Positions 54,583 through 63,917 of a stretch of 64,000 nucleotides of DNA are shown here, piece after piece. The notes below the pieces were generated by a model. The model did not search any database, was not told the origin of the DNA, and saw nothing but the letters and a program-made list of their open reading frames with translations. The position numbers and the translations under genes were made by a program. Numbering within the stretch: position 1 is the first letter of the stretch; each line of letters opens with the position of its first letter. Source of the stretch: an uncultured Gemmatimonadales bacterium (lineage in GTDB: Bacteria > Gemmatimonadota > Gemmatimonadetes > Longimicrobiales > Gaopeijiaceae); assembly GCA_937919655.1 (NCBI GenBank), contig CALFPJ010000004.1:36086-100085 (forward strand), in the 5' to 3' direction.

Positions 54583-54772
54583 CGAGTTTCATCCAAGAAC
54601 TCCCCAGAATGGTTGACGCGTGCTCGTCCATCACACGGTCACCCATCAAGTACGCCGCGACCGGCTAGGCTTTGCAAGCCGTTCGGGATCTTCAACCGGT
54701 CGGGTGCCTTGCCTACGTTATTAGGCCAATCCAGGAAGTTGTCTTAGTTGTCCGACAAGAAAAAGGAAACGA

Positions 54773-55384
54773 GTGGCCCGCAGCCCCAAAAGTGCCCTGA
54801 CTTTAACGCTCGCCGTCGCGGCGCTCGTGCTGTCGGCATGCGGTGGTAAGTCACCTCCTCCGGGGCCGGGGACCGTCCGTGGTACCCCCCCGGACCTGAG
54901 GGGTCGCCGCGTGATCGTCCTGCCGATCCAGCAGTCGGTGGGGGTAGGCGGAAATCTCAATGCCGAGTTGGTCTTCGGACTGACCGACCGCACACGCGAG
55001 GTGGGTTGGGTCTTTGCTCCGGAAGTGGATGAGATTCTTGCGCGGTCACCGTCCATTTCTGCAAGGACGACTGGCTTGGCGGTGGGACACTTCCTGTTGG
55101 CTGAAGTCCAGAGGGTCGGCGATCCGCTGTTTGGGGAACTGCGCCGCATGGCGGCGCTCGTCGATGCGACCGCGATTCTGATTCCCATTCAGGCAGCTCT
55201 GGTTTCCGTTCCCGGTGAAGATCCGAAAATCAACCTGACTGCGGCGCTTATCGAGGCTCGCACGGGACGCGTGGCTTGGTTCGTCATCGTGGAGGGAGGG
55301 GCGTTTCCGGCGGGTGATCCCCGAGGAATCGCGTCTGCGGTAGATGCGCTGGCCCGGAGGTTGCTGTGGTACGTGGGACAGTGA
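54773..55384 (+). CDS. Lipoprotein of unknown function
   Basis: 203 residues from a GTG with AAAGGA upstream. Signal with lipobox LSAC. The mature part has alternating strand/helix with GRRVIVLPIQQSVGVGG and LVDATAILIPIQAALV, a pattern resembling GNA1162/CsgG-like periplasmic domains, but I would not assign it. Followed 29 bases later by another lipoprotein gene and then an IDH gene; an 11-bp palindrome (TTGTC-C-GACAA, 54748-54758) lies just upstream. Confidence 0.6.
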   Translation: MARSPKSALTLTLAVAALVLSACGGKSPPPGPGTVRGTPPDLRGRRVIVLPIQQSVGVGGNLNAELVFGLTDRTREVGWVFAPEVDEILARSPSISARTTGLAVGHFLLAEVQRVGDPLFGELRRMAALVDATAILIPIQAALVSVPGEDPKINLTAALIEARTGRVAWFVIVEGGAFPAGDPRGIASAVDALARRLLWYVGQ

Positions 55385-55413
55385 CCTACAACCATGTGCT
55401 CGGAAGGTGGATC

Positions 55414-55920
55414 ATGGAGCGGATGATCATGATGCGATGGATGGGAATTTTGTTGCTGGGCCTGGCCGCCTGCCAGGAGCCGCTAGACCTCGCGCTGCCC
55501 TCGGCGGATGAAATCGAGAGCTACTACGCCTATCAGGGTCGACTCGATGCGGAACTGAGCGGGAACGTCGCGACGGTCCGAGTGGGGCAGGACGCACAAC
55601 AGCTGCGGCGGGGGGGCTCCCTTTGGGCGAAAGTGGGTCCCTATATTTTTCTCTTCACGGAAGAGACACATCAGCTTTTCGAGGACTTCCCGGGGCTCGC
55701 TGGGGTGCGCATTGTGACGACCGTGGGGGATGCGGAGGTCGCGAGCGTGTTGCTGGCGCGTGACGAACTCAGTGAGGTCCTTTGGCGGCGCGGCATGAAC
55801 ATCGCTGGCCAGGCCCGACGCGACGGCACCAAGCGCGTCACGTTGATGAGTGACCTCGTTCGCTGGGGTGAACAGCATACCGAATTCGAATACAACCCGA
55901 GATACACGAGCCAGCGTTAA
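55414..55920 (+). CDS. Small lipoprotein of unknown function
   Basis: 168 residues from the ATG at 55414 preceded by AAGGTGG. Lipobox LAAC. Mature domain about 145 residues, mixed alpha/beta (YIFLFTEETHQLF, VRIVTTVGDAEVASVLLARDEL), no recognised family. Its TAA shares a base with the ATG of the downstream isocitrate dehydrogenase-type gene (TAATG), so translation is coupled, an odd pairing of an envelope lipoprotein with a central-metabolism enzyme. Confidence 0.6.
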   Translation: MERMIMMRWMGILLLGLAACQEPLDLALPSADEIESYYAYQGRLDAELSGNVATVRVGQDAQQLRRGGSLWAKVGPYIFLFTEETHQLFEDFPGLAGVRIVTTVGDAEVASVLLARDELSEVLWRRGMNIAGQARRDGTKRVTLMSDLVRWGEQHTEFEYNPRYTSQR

Positions 55921-56933
55921 TGACAAAGACCATCACGGTGATCCCTGGCGACGGGATCGGTCCGGAAGTAACCGACGCTACGCTCGAGGTGATCAAGGCC
56001 GCGGGCGCAGAGCTTGAATACGATATGCAGCAGGCTGGCCTTATCGCGCTGGAAGAGCAGCGCAACCCGCTTCCGCAGGCCACGTTGGACTCGGCGGAGA
56101 AGAACCGGATTGTGCTGAAAGGCCCGCTTACGACCCCCTCTGGCACCGGATTTCGCTCGATCAACGTTGAGATGCGAAAGGCCTTCGACCTGTACTCCAA
56201 CGTGCGACCTGTGCGCACGCTGGTTCCGGGCGGTCGTTATGAAGATATCGATCTGGTGTTGATCCGAGAGAACACCGAAGGGCTATACGTCGGCGTGGAG
56301 CACTACATCGGCATGCACGGCGATCCGCGGGCAGCCGCCGAGTCCGTGATGATCATCACGCGCTTCGGCGCGGAGCGTATCTGTCGGTACGCATTCGACT
56401 ACGCGCGGGCGAATGGCCGAAAGAAGGTCACTCTGGCCCACAAGGCCAATATCCTCAAGTACACGCAGGGACTCTTTCTCGATGTCGGCCGGGAAGTCGC
56501 TAAGGACTACCCAGATATCGAGTTCGAGGATCGTATTATCGATGCGACTGCCATGCAGCTCGTGCTCGACCCCTACCGTTTCGACGTACTCGTGATGGAG
56601 AACATGTTCGGGGATATTCTTTCCGATCTTATGGCCGGACTCATTGGCGGACTGGGCTTTGCCCCGGCTGGGAACATCGGGAAGGACGCGGCCATGTTTG
56701 AGGCCGTCCACGGGTCGGCGCCCGATATCGCGGGCCAGGGCATTGCGAATCCAACCGGACTTTTGTTGGCGGCGGCTATGTTGCTCGACCACGTGGAGCA
56801 AGAAGATGTGGCGACCCGCATCCGGGATGCGATCGATACCGTGATCCTTGCCCGAACACACCGCACGGTCGACATGGGCGGTACCGCGTCCACCAAAGAG
56901 TTCACTGACGCGCTCGTTCGAGCGCTGGCATAG
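55920..56933 (+). CDS. NAD-dependent isocitrate dehydrogenase-type enzyme
   Basis: 337 residues of the isocitrate/isopropylmalate dehydrogenase family. N-terminal [13 protein letters not shown]; the substrate loop [25 protein letters not shown] with Ser and the Arg triad favours isocitrate over isopropylmalate. Metal-site Asp residues are in [18 protein letters not shown]; the adenine site [20 protein letters not shown] has no NADP-specific Lys/Tyr pattern obvious. It resembles mitochondrial-type NAD-IDH. Also possible: homoisocitrate or 3-isopropylmalate dehydrogenase. Confidence 0.85.
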   Translation: MTKTITVIPGDGIGPEVTDATLEVIKAAGAELEYDMQQAGLIALEEQRNPLPQATLDSAEKNRIVLKGPLTTPSGTGFRSINVEMRKAFDLYSNVRPVRTLVPGGRYEDIDLVLIRENTEGLYVGVEHYIGMHGDPRAAAESVMIITRFGAERICRYAFDYARANGRKKVTLAHKANILKYTQGLFLDVGREVAKDYPDIEFEDRIIDATAMQLVLDPYRFDVLVMENMFGDILSDLMAGLIGGLGFAPAGNIGKDAAMFEAVHGSAPDIAGQGIANPTGLLLAAAMLLDHVEQEDVATRIRDAIDTVILARTHRTVDMGGTASTKEFTDALVRALA

Positions 56934-56945
56934 ACGAGGTTGTTC

Positions 56946-57329
56946 TTGGCGGATTCACCCACCTGGCGTGATCGATTTCCGGACGAGGTCACCTGCGTGC
57001 GGTGCCTAGAGGTCCACGATCAGATGCATCTCGATCGGCTCCTGTGGTGTGATCGCTGCAGGTCGCTGGCACACAATCGTGCCGGGTGGTGGGGATGGGT
57101 CGGCGGATGGGCCTTTGGCCTTGGTGTCGCCGCCTTCATTTGGATCACAATTCGACCGTCTGATCTCGTCATAGGTGGATGGTTCGGCACGGTCGCGATG
57201 GCGATCTGGCTAGGCGCCAAGGCTGGCCGGGAGATCGCATATGGTGTGATGCGCTTCTCGAACCACCCTGCCGCAGATGCGGTGCCGCCTCGTTTGGGCG
57301 GCGAGATCGACCCGCCCGAGGCCGTCTAG
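56946..57329 (+). CDS. Zinc-ribbon protein with two transmembrane helices
   Basis: 127 residues from a TTG at 56946, 6 bases after GAGG; a TTG at 56940 is an alternative. An N-terminal zinc knuckle pair (CVRC and CDRC, about 17 residues apart) precedes two hydrophobic helices (about 45-65 and 73-92) and a Pro-rich acidic tail. It lies 12 bases after the IDH gene and ends the unit. Unknown role. Confidence 0.6.
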   Translation: MADSPTWRDRFPDEVTCVRCLEVHDQMHLDRLLWCDRCRSLAHNRAGWWGWVGGWAFGLGVAAFIWITIRPSDLVIGGWFGTVAMAIWLGAKAGREIAYGVMRFSNHPAADAVPPRLGGEIDPPEAV

Positions 57330-57332
57330 GGC

Positions 57333-57377
57333 GTTTCATTCCATGTTTCGTGAAACCGTTCCACCGTTTCATGAAAC
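57333..57377. promoter_or_regulatory. Two phased GTTTC-RT-GAAAC palindromes (candidate operator)
   Basis: GTTTCGTGAAAC at 57345-57356 and the perfect palindrome GTTTCATGAAAC at 57366-57377 are 21 bp apart, two helical turns. A half-site GTTTCATT starts at 57333. They lie in the 250-bp gap before the spondin-like gene. The spacing is typical of cooperative repressor sites. Confidence 0.5.
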
Positions 57378-57580
57378 GCTGACGACCCGGTCTGGGATCG
57401 GGCGGCCACGCCGCAAAGGGATGGCGGTGCAACACCTTCTGGCCTTGTTGCTGCTGAGTTCTGCGAACGGCACGAACCCTGTCTATACAAACCTCCAAGA
57501 AACGCCGGCTACGGACCGCCAGGTTCGAGTCGGGCTGAATCACCGTTCTCGCTACGGCGAGGACACATGGAGGTGAAACG

Positions 57581-58855
57581 ATGAAAAACCCTAGTCCGAG
57601 CCTTGCCCTGCTGGCCCTGCTCACCTTTGCGGCCTGTGACGACGCAGAGGTTGTGGCGCCCGTGACGGAGACGATGTTCGAGGTACGCGTTGAAAACGTC
57701 TCAACTGTGTTTGACTACGCCGCGAGCGGTTCCTTCGCGATTCCGTCAGGGACGGGTGCCGCAGGAGCGCTCCTGCCCGGCGCAGTTTACGAATTCGAGT
57801 TCTCAGCCACGCCGGGTTCGAAGCTTTCGTTCGCGACAATGTTCGTGCAGTCCAATGATCTTTTCTTCGCCCCATCCGGTGCCGGCATTGAGCTGTTCTA
57901 TGCCCAGAGCCAGCAGATCACTGGTGATGTGACGAACCAGATCATGCCGTGGGATGCGGGCGCGGAAGCCGATCAGGAGCCCGGACTCGGCTCGGATCAG
58001 GCCCCGCGCCAGGCGGGGGCCAACACAGGGGCTGCCGACGGGAATGCGACCGTGTGACTCGCCTTCGACGACTTCGGCAACTTGCCCGCGGTCTCAGATG
58101 TGGTGCGGGTGACGCTCGACGCTACAGGTCCGAGTTCCTTCCGCCTCCGCATCGAAAGTGTGAGCACGGCGGCGACCGTCGCAACGTCTGACGCGATGAC
58201 ACACGCCGCGCCGTTGGCACCCCGAGTCTGGGTGGTCCACTCGAGCGCCGATCCACTCTTCACCGCTGGGCAAGCCGATCGCGGCGAGGGACTTGAAGGA
58301 CTGGCCGAAGACGGCTCGGCAACGTCACTCGCTGGAGCACTGGCCGCGCGCACCGGCCTGACCGGTCCGATCGCACCGGGTGCGTTCGCGATCCACAGGT
58401 CGCCGTCAGTTCTTTTCCGTGCGGGGATGACCGACTCCGGGATGGGGCTCGAGGCGCTGGCTGAGGACGGCGACCCAAGCGGGCTCGCAGGTGCACTCGC
58501 GAGTGTGTCCGGTGTGAGCGTGGCCGGAGCGTTTAATACGCCCGTCAGCGCGGCTGGCCCTGCGCCGGCGTTTCCCGGCGAAGCCTACACGTTCACGTTT
58601 ACGGCCGATATAGGCGATCGCCTGTCGTTCGCTACGATGCTGGTTCAGTCGAACGATCTGTTCTTCGCACCTGCGGAGGCCGATCTCTCGCGTTACCGAG
58701 CGCCCGAATCCCAAGAGGGCGAGGAGAAAGCCGTGATCGTGGGTGCGCTTGCCGAGGCCGATAACTCGAGGGCCAGAGCCGCCGAGATTCTCTGGATGAG
58801 CCGCACAACACTATGGCGTCGCATGCGGAACTTCGGTATCGAATTGGGGGAGTGA
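57581..58855 (+). pseudogene. Spondin_N-domain lipoprotein with in-frame TGA, fused to a Fis-type HTH
   Basis: One continuous 425-codon frame broken only by TGA at codon 159 (58055-58057). Lipobox FAAC. The first spondin_N-like domain (FEVRVENVS to FRLRIESVS) spans the TGA; a degenerate middle repeat follows (AGQADRGEGLEGLAEDG / AGMTDSGMGLEALAEDG). A second spondin_N domain begins near VAGAFNTPVSAAG and stops after SNDLFFAP. The last 46 residues (EKAVIVGALAEADNSRARAAEILWMSRTTLWRRM) are a Fis/NtrC HTH, foreign to a secreted protein. Nonsense mutation plus deletion fusion is likely. Confidence 0.65.
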
Positions 58856-58958
58856 CCGGCAGCATTTCGCTGCGGTCGAGTTTTGGTGGCTCTGGGGTTA
58901 TTTTTCCCTACCCGCAGGCGCTGGCCCGAACCCACACCGACTGACAGACAAGACCGCC

Positions 58959-60143
58959 ATGGCTCGCTTCGAAGGCATCGACTTCTACGACATCGACTCG
59001 CTTCTCTCGGAAGAAGAGCGCATGGTCCGTGACACCATCCGTGCGTGGGTCGAAGACCGCCTGATGCCGATCATCGGCGACGCCTACATCAATCGTACGT
59101 TCCCGCGGGAGCTGATCCCAGAGATGGGCGAGCTCGGCGTCCTGGGGGCCAACCTGCCGGAGAAGTACGGCTGTGCGGGGCTCAACAACGTCGCGTACGG
59201 CATCATCATGCAGGAGCTTGAGCGCGGCGACTCTGGCATCCGCTCGTTCGTATCGGTGCAGGGTGCACTGGTCATGTACCCGATCTTTGCGTTCGGGAGT
59301 GAGGAACACCGCACCGAGTGGCTGCCCAAACTTGCGACCGGAGAGGCGATCGGCTGTTTCGGACTCACCGAGCCCGACTACGGCTCGAATCCGGCTGGCA
59401 TGATCACAACCGCTAAGAAGACCGACAGCGGCTGGCTCCTCAACGGCACCAAGATGTGGATCACGAACGGCTCCATGGCCGATGTGGCGGTGGTATGGGC
59501 TCAGACCGGCGAGACCGGCGACGTGAAGGGCATCCGCGGTTTCGTGGTCCCAACCAACACTCCGGGATTCAGCGCGCGTGACCAGAAAGGCAAATTGTCG
59601 TTGCTCGCGTCGGACACGAGCGAGCTGCTCATGCAGGACGTAGAGCTTCCGGACAGCGCGATGATGCCCGAGAGCACGGTTGGCCTGAAGGCCCCGCTCA
59701 TGTGCCTCACCCAGGCCCGTTACGGCATCGCATGGGGCGCGGTGGGGGCGGCGATGGCGTGCTTCGACGAAGCGCTGTCGTATGCCAAACAGCGTGTGAT
59801 GTTCGACACCACGATCGCGGGCAAACAGATCCAACAGGTCCGTTTGGCGGATATGCTCACCAGCATCACGCAGGGCCAGCTCCTGACGTACCACCTTGGG
59901 CGTAAGAAAGACGACGGCACGATGACGCCCCAGCAGGTGTCGTTGGCCAAGCGTGCAAACTGTGATATGGCTACGGACATCGCCAGGGAGGCGCGTAGGC
60001 TGCTGGGTGCCAACGGCATTCTTGCCGAGTATCACTCGATGCGGCACATGGCGAATCTGGAATCTGTCTACACCTATGAAGGCACGCACGACATCCATTC
60101 GCTCATCTTGGGGCAAGCGGTGACCGGCGTCAGCGCGTTCTAG
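58959..60143 (+). CDS. gcdH: Glutaryl-CoA dehydrogenase
   Basis: 394 residues of the acyl-CoA dehydrogenase family. Flavin-site motifs FGLTEPDYGSNPAGM and WITNGSMADVAVVW, and the C-terminal YTYEGTHDIHSLILGQAVTG with the catalytic Glu, match the GcdH subgroup (YEGTxDI...GxxxTG). It oxidatively decarboxylates glutaryl-CoA to crotonyl-CoA in Lys/Trp degradation. No other pathway genes adjoin. Its stop overlaps that of the leftward lipoprotein gene by 4 bases. Confidence 0.9.
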   Translation: MARFEGIDFYDIDSLLSEEERMVRDTIRAWVEDRLMPIIGDAYINRTFPRELIPEMGELGVLGANLPEKYGCAGLNNVAYGIIMQELERGDSGIRSFVSVQGALVMYPIFAFGSEEHRTEWLPKLATGEAIGCFGLTEPDYGSNPAGMITTAKKTDSGWLLNGTKMWITNGSMADVAVVWAQTGETGDVKGIRGFVVPTNTPGFSARDQKGKLSLLASDTSELLMQDVELPDSAMMPESTVGLKAPLMCLTQARYGIAWGAVGAAMACFDEALSYAKQRVMFDTTIAGKQIQQVRLADMLTSITQGQLLTYHLGRKKDDGTMTPQQVSLAKRANCDMATDIAREARRLLGANGILAEYHSMRHMANLESVYTYEGTHDIHSLILGQAVTGVSAF

Positions 60144-60946
60144 TTGCCCGGCGGAGTCGGACTGCCGGGAGGGGGGGCCGATGGGGTCTCCGGGGCATTT
60201 GATACCGGCGGCAGGCCCGCGTTTGCCGCTGCGGCTCTGGCCCTCGCCTTCTCCCGTTCTTCCTTCGGGGTCTGCTTAAGCGAAATGCTTTGGAGCCTCA
60301 ACGCCCGCTTCGCCGCACGATTCCGCATCAGGTTGATCAGTGCGGGCAGCGAACCAGCGATGATCGCGATCAAAGGGATATTCCAGGTCGTCTTTCCTGC
60401 CGCAAAAGACGAAACGATCACCCTCAGTGAGTCGGGCCTGGACTTGAGCCCCGTTTCACCCCTGTGCATTTCGATCGCGTAGGTGAGCGTGTCGTACGGG
60501 ACGATGGCTCGAAAAGCGACCCAGGTAGTGCCGCGTTCGAGCGTCTCCAGGCGTTCCGCCCAACCCCACGCCTCACGCCCGTCGATCGTCAGCCGCTCGA
60601 TCGGATCGAAAGTGATGGGGGTCTGTGCCGCACGCTGTGCTGCTTCTTGCGCCTCGTAGACATCGTCCTCGGTGAGGACCCCTAGGTGACCATTAATATA
60701 GATGGCGCTGAAGCGGCCGTCGCTCGTTTCCACCCAAGCGTCGTGGTAGACGATTTCATGCTCGGGAAACATCCTCCGCTGCTGATACGCCTCGTTTTGT
60801 AGAAAGAACGCGGGGGGAGGGGATTGGATCTGTGGACCGGGGAAGTCCGGCGTATCACATGCTGAGGGCGCGAGAAGGAGCACTGCGGTGAGGGCCCCAA
60901 CACGGTTCTTTCTCCGGGCAGCGCCGGACGAACAAGCACAGATCAT
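60140..60946 (-). CDS. Lipoprotein with C-terminal membrane helix, unknown function
   Basis: 268 residues. Basic start, hydrophobic segment and lipobox-like PSAC at about 29. An exported domain of about 150 residues follows (with WVAFRAIVPYDTLTYAIEM), then a transmembrane helix (about 193-212, IPLIAIIAGSLPALINLM), a Lys/Arg-rich cytoplasmic-like segment and a Pro-rich tail. No family recognised. Convergent with gcdH. Confidence 0.6.
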   Translation of the reverse strand: MICACSSGAARRKNRVGALTAVLLLAPSACDTPDFPGPQIQSPPPAFFLQNEAYQQRRMFPEHEIVYHDAWVETSDGRFSAIYINGHLGVLTEDDVYEAQEAAQRAAQTPITFDPIERLTIDGREAWGWAERLETLERGTTWVAFRAIVPYDTLTYAIEMHRGETGLKSRPDSLRVIVSSFAAGKTTWNIPLIAIIAGSLPALINLMRNRAAKRALRLQSISLKQTPKEEREKARARAAAANAGLPPVSNAPETPSAPPPGSPTPPGN

Positions 60947-61041
60947 CGAATTCTTCCGTTCAGTTGCCTGACGATAGGTCGGGCCCGCGGCCGTTGAAAG
61001 GGTTCTCGGCTACGCTCCGAAGATCTCGTGTTAATCTGTCT

Positions 61042-62238
61042 TCAGCGGATGAGCCGACCTCCATCCACCCAAACCACGCCGCCAACCTCAACCGTCGCGT
61101 CCACGAAGAAATTCCAGCGCACGTAGCCGCCACCGACGTTGCCCCCGAGCTCGGTATTGTCGCCGAGCGAGAGACGCACGACGCCGGCCCCGTACCCGTA
61201 GTAGGGAATCCAGCGCTCTCCTTCCGTCGGAATCGCCAGGAGCGGGTTGAAGCCGAGCGCGAACTCGCGAAAGGCTCGCCCCGCTGGACCCGCCTCTTCG
61301 ATCTCGGCGCGCGCGCCGTCGGCCCCTGTTGTCGCGCTAAGCGAGGTCATGACGCCCTGCACGAATTCCAACGTGAGTCCCTCTGTGGCCTCCTCTCCCC
61401 ACACGGACGGCGGGAACACGACCCTGCCGTTCACGCTCCCCTCGATCGGCGCGACCCGGATGGCTCCGGCCGGCAGTTCGACCTCTCGATCGATCAGATT
61501 CCGGCCGAGGGCGGCCCGTGCTGCTGAGGCGTTCCCGTCTTGTTTAGTGACCGGGCGGTCGCCGATTTGAAACGAAATGTCCGAGCCTGCCGGCGTCGTC
61601 ACATGGACCGTCGAGCCTCGCATCGCTTCCTCGAAGGCGAGCTGCGTGGCGGCGAGGGCGGTGTAGTCCGTCGTCGCTAGGATGCGCTGGTAGAAGCCGT
61701 CGATCATGGCGTCCACGTTACGCTCAGCGCCGTTGATGTCGTAGGCACCGAGCCAGTGGAAGTGCACCGTGCGGCCACGTCCGCCCTTCAAGACGTTTTG
61801 CATCGCGGCGTAGACTCGATGACCAACGTTCGTGCCTGGGAGCATGAGGGCAGCGTCAACGTCCTGAAGAATCGACTCGAGCTGTTCTTCTCGGGCCTCG
61901 TGGAGTTCCTCCACAAAGTCGGTCTCCCAGGAAGGCTGACTCGCGCCATCAGCGGCGAACGCACCGAGGTCCTCGGCGCCGGCCCGCATGATGCCGTCGC
62001 GAAGAGGCCCAATCAGGCCGTCGAAGCGCCCGGGCACACCCACCAGGAGGACCCGCTCACCCGGCTGGAGGTCGAGCTGTCGCAGGAGGGCGTCGGCGAC
62101 GGCTTGGAAGTCGATCGTGCCTTCGGAGGCGACGGTTGCCGTCCTGGCGGAGTCGTCTAGGTCAGCTTGTTGAGGCTCGCCGCCGCAGGCCGAAACAAGG
62201 AGCGTGCAGAGCGCGACAAGGGTCACCGAAGAACGCAT
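61042..62238 (-). CDS. Exported M29-like aminopeptidase-fold lipoprotein
   Basis: 398 residues from the ATG at 62238; the upstream extension lacks a signal. Lipobox VSAC at about 18. The N-terminal half (LQPGERVLLVGVPGRFDGLIGPL) and the central RGSTVHVTTPAGSDISFQIGDRP, plus the C-terminal ELGGNVGGGYVRW, resemble thermophilic M29 (AmpS/PepS-like) leucyl aminopeptidases. The His/Glu/Asp metal ligands of the enzyme are only partly recognisable, and the domain is exported, so it may be a catalytically altered relative. Confidence 0.6.
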   Translation of the reverse strand: MRSSVTLVALCTLLVSACGGEPQQADLDDSARTATVASEGTIDFQAVADALLRQLDLQPGERVLLVGVPGRFDGLIGPLRDGIMRAGAEDLGAFAADGASQPSWETDFVEELHEAREEQLESILQDVDAALMLPGTNVGHRVYAAMQNVLKGGRGRTVHFHWLGAYDINGAERNVDAMIDGFYQRILATTDYTALAATQLAFEEAMRGSTVHVTTPAGSDISFQIGDRPVTKQDGNASAARAALGRNLIDREVELPAGAIRVAPIEGSVNGRVVFPPSVWGEEATEGLTLEFVQGVMTSLSATTGADGARAEIEEAGPAGRAFREFALGFNPLLAIPTEGERWIPYYGYGAGVVRLSLGDNTELGGNVGGGYVRWNFFVDATVEVGGVVWVDGGRLIR

Positions 62239-62382
62239 AGAGAGCCTTTTGAGTTTGAGTACATCCCACGGTGCCAGCCTGCGAAGCCTCGCGCCAGAGG
62301 AGTGGGTTCGGGCCCATCCCTGATGCGCGAAACGGGGATTGGTCACATCTTGCCGGGTCGTCGATCACCAGCCTTTTGCCGG

Positions 62383-63306
62383 ATGAGTCGTATGCGCCGC
62401 GCTTTCCTTGGTCTCGCGTTCTGTTTTGGGGTCTTCACGATTGCCACTCCTGTCCTAGCCCAACAGGACATGTCCAACGTTCAGATCACCGCCGAGTCGC
62501 TCGGCGGCGGCGTCTATATGATGATGGGTTCCGGCGGGAACATCGGAGTCTCCGTTGGGGACGACGGCGTTTTCGTAATCGATGATCAGTTCGCGCCGCT
62601 GACCGACAAAATCCTGGCCGCGATTGCCGTCATCACCTCGGAACCCGTGCGATTCGTGTTCAACACGCACTGGCACGGTGACCACACGGGCGGCAATGAG
62701 AACATGGGACAGACGGGGGCGCTGATCGTCGCCCATGAGAACGTCCGCCAGCGCATGAGCATGGACCAGGTGCTAGAGCGGATCGGCCGACCGGCATCGG
62801 AGACGCCCGCGTCGCCTGAGGGGGCCTGGCCGGTGGTGACCTTTACCGAAGAGGTCACGTTTCACCTGAACGGTGACGATATGCACGCCGTCTACGTCCC
62901 TAACGCGCACACCGACGGCGACGCCATCGTGAACTTCGTACGCGCCAATGTGGTCCATATGGGTGACACGTTTTTCCGCGACAGATTCCCGTTCATCGAC
63001 ACGGCCACCGGCGGTTCTATCGACGGGATCATCGCCGCCGCCGGCACAGGGCTCGCGCTGATGGATGCGGAAACCAAAGTGATACCGGGGCACGGCGCGC
63101 TCTCGAGTCGAGAGAATTTGGTCGAATACCGGGACGCGCTCCGGACCAAGCGCAACGCGGTTGCGGCGCTCATGGAGCAAGGGATGTCGCTGGAGCAGAT
63201 TCAGGCCGCGCGACCCCTACGTGCTCAGGCCGCCGCGTCGGGCCAGAATGAGGCAGCCGAGGGGGGATTCGTCGCCACGATCCATTTCGGCCTCAGCCAG
63301 AGGTAG
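62383..63306 (+). CDS. Exported metallo-beta-lactamase-fold hydrolase
   Basis: 307 residues from the ATG at 62383 (ATG at 62392 also possible). Signal peptide ending VLAQQ. Metal-binding HWHGDHTGGN (HxHxDH), His in NAHTDGD, Asp in HMGDTFF and His in IPGHG give a two-metal site of the SoxH/quinoprotein-relay/B3-like group. Family members are often not beta-lactamases. Followed 7 bases later by the YaiI-family gene, probably one transcript. Confidence 0.85.
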   Translation: MSRMRRAFLGLAFCFGVFTIATPVLAQQDMSNVQITAESLGGGVYMMMGSGGNIGVSVGDDGVFVIDDQFAPLTDKILAAIAVITSEPVRFVFNTHWHGDHTGGNENMGQTGALIVAHENVRQRMSMDQVLERIGRPASETPASPEGAWPVVTFTEEVTFHLNGDDMHAVYVPNAHTDGDAIVNFVRANVVHMGDTFFRDRFPFIDTATGGSIDGIIAAAGTGLALMDAETKVIPGHGALSSRENLVEYRDALRTKRNAVAALMEQGMSLEQIQAARPLRAQAAASGQNEAAEGGFVATIHFGLSQR

Positions 63307-63313
63307 CGGGCGG

Positions 63314-63796
63314 TTGAGCACAGCGACGAAGCCGCGGATCTATATCGACGCGGACTCGTGCCCCGTGAAGGACGAGACCTATAAGGTCGCCAAAAGAAAT
63401 GGACTCGATGTCGTCCTCGTGGCGGCTCAATGGCTGCGTATTCCGACTGAGTCCTGGATCACACTCGAAGTCGTGAAGGACGGGGGACAGCTGGATGCCG
63501 CGGACGACTGGATCGTCGAACACGCGGTCGATGAGGACATCGTCATCACCGAAGATATCCTGCTGGCGGAGCGGTGCCTCGAAAATAACGCCCGGGTGGT
63601 AAGTCCGCGCTCGCGCGTCTTCACTCCCGAGTCCATCGGCGAGGCCATAGCCATGCGCGAATTGATGGAAACGCTGCGCCAGACCGGTGAAGTCACCGGT
63701 GGAGCGGCCCCGTTTGACAAGCGTGACCGATCCACGTTTCTGCAGCGCTTGGACGAGCTCGTGCAGCTTTCTTTGCGCGCATTGTCCCGCGGGTAG
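63314..63796 (+). CDS. YaiI/YqxD (UPF0178, DUF188) family protein
   Basis: 160 residues from a TTG at 63314; no ATG is near the conserved N-terminus. IYIDADSCPVKDE at the start is the PIN-like acidic Asp/Cys signature of UPF0178, with DIVITEDILLAERCLE and the SPRSRVFTPESIG segment further on. Family function is unestablished; the NYN/PIN-like fold suggests an RNase-type domain. Confidence 0.85.
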   Translation: MSTATKPRIYIDADSCPVKDETYKVAKRNGLDVVLVAAQWLRIPTESWITLEVVKDGGQLDAADDWIVEHAVDEDIVITEDILLAERCLENNARVVSPRSRVFTPESIGEAIAMRELMETLRQTGEVTGGAAPFDKRDRSTFLQRLDELVQLSLRALSRG

Positions 63797-63917
63797 TTTA
63801 TTCGACGAAGCCAGTGCGAAGCAGGGGAGATGTGCCGGCGCGGAAAAGCGCACCGGGAGGTTGACCGCCCGGCGGCCACGGATAGCTTTACGGCTACCGA
63901 TGAATCACTCGGGTAAC

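Noticed and set aside
57345..57377. GTTTCRTGAAAC palindromes considered as parS (ParB) sites.
   Set aside because: The parS core is GTTTCACGTGAAAC, two bases longer in the centre. No parAB genes are nearby, and the paired phasing suits an operator better.
57421..57576. A 51-residue frame starting MAVQHLLALLLLSSANG.
   Set aside because: Only the first 17 residues look like a signal. No properly spaced ribosome site and no recognisable domain.
58055..58057. In-frame TGA considered as selenocysteine.
   Set aside because: The position is not a Cys/Sec site in the domain and no SECIS-like hairpin is obvious just downstream. A CGA-to-TGA nonsense change is simpler.
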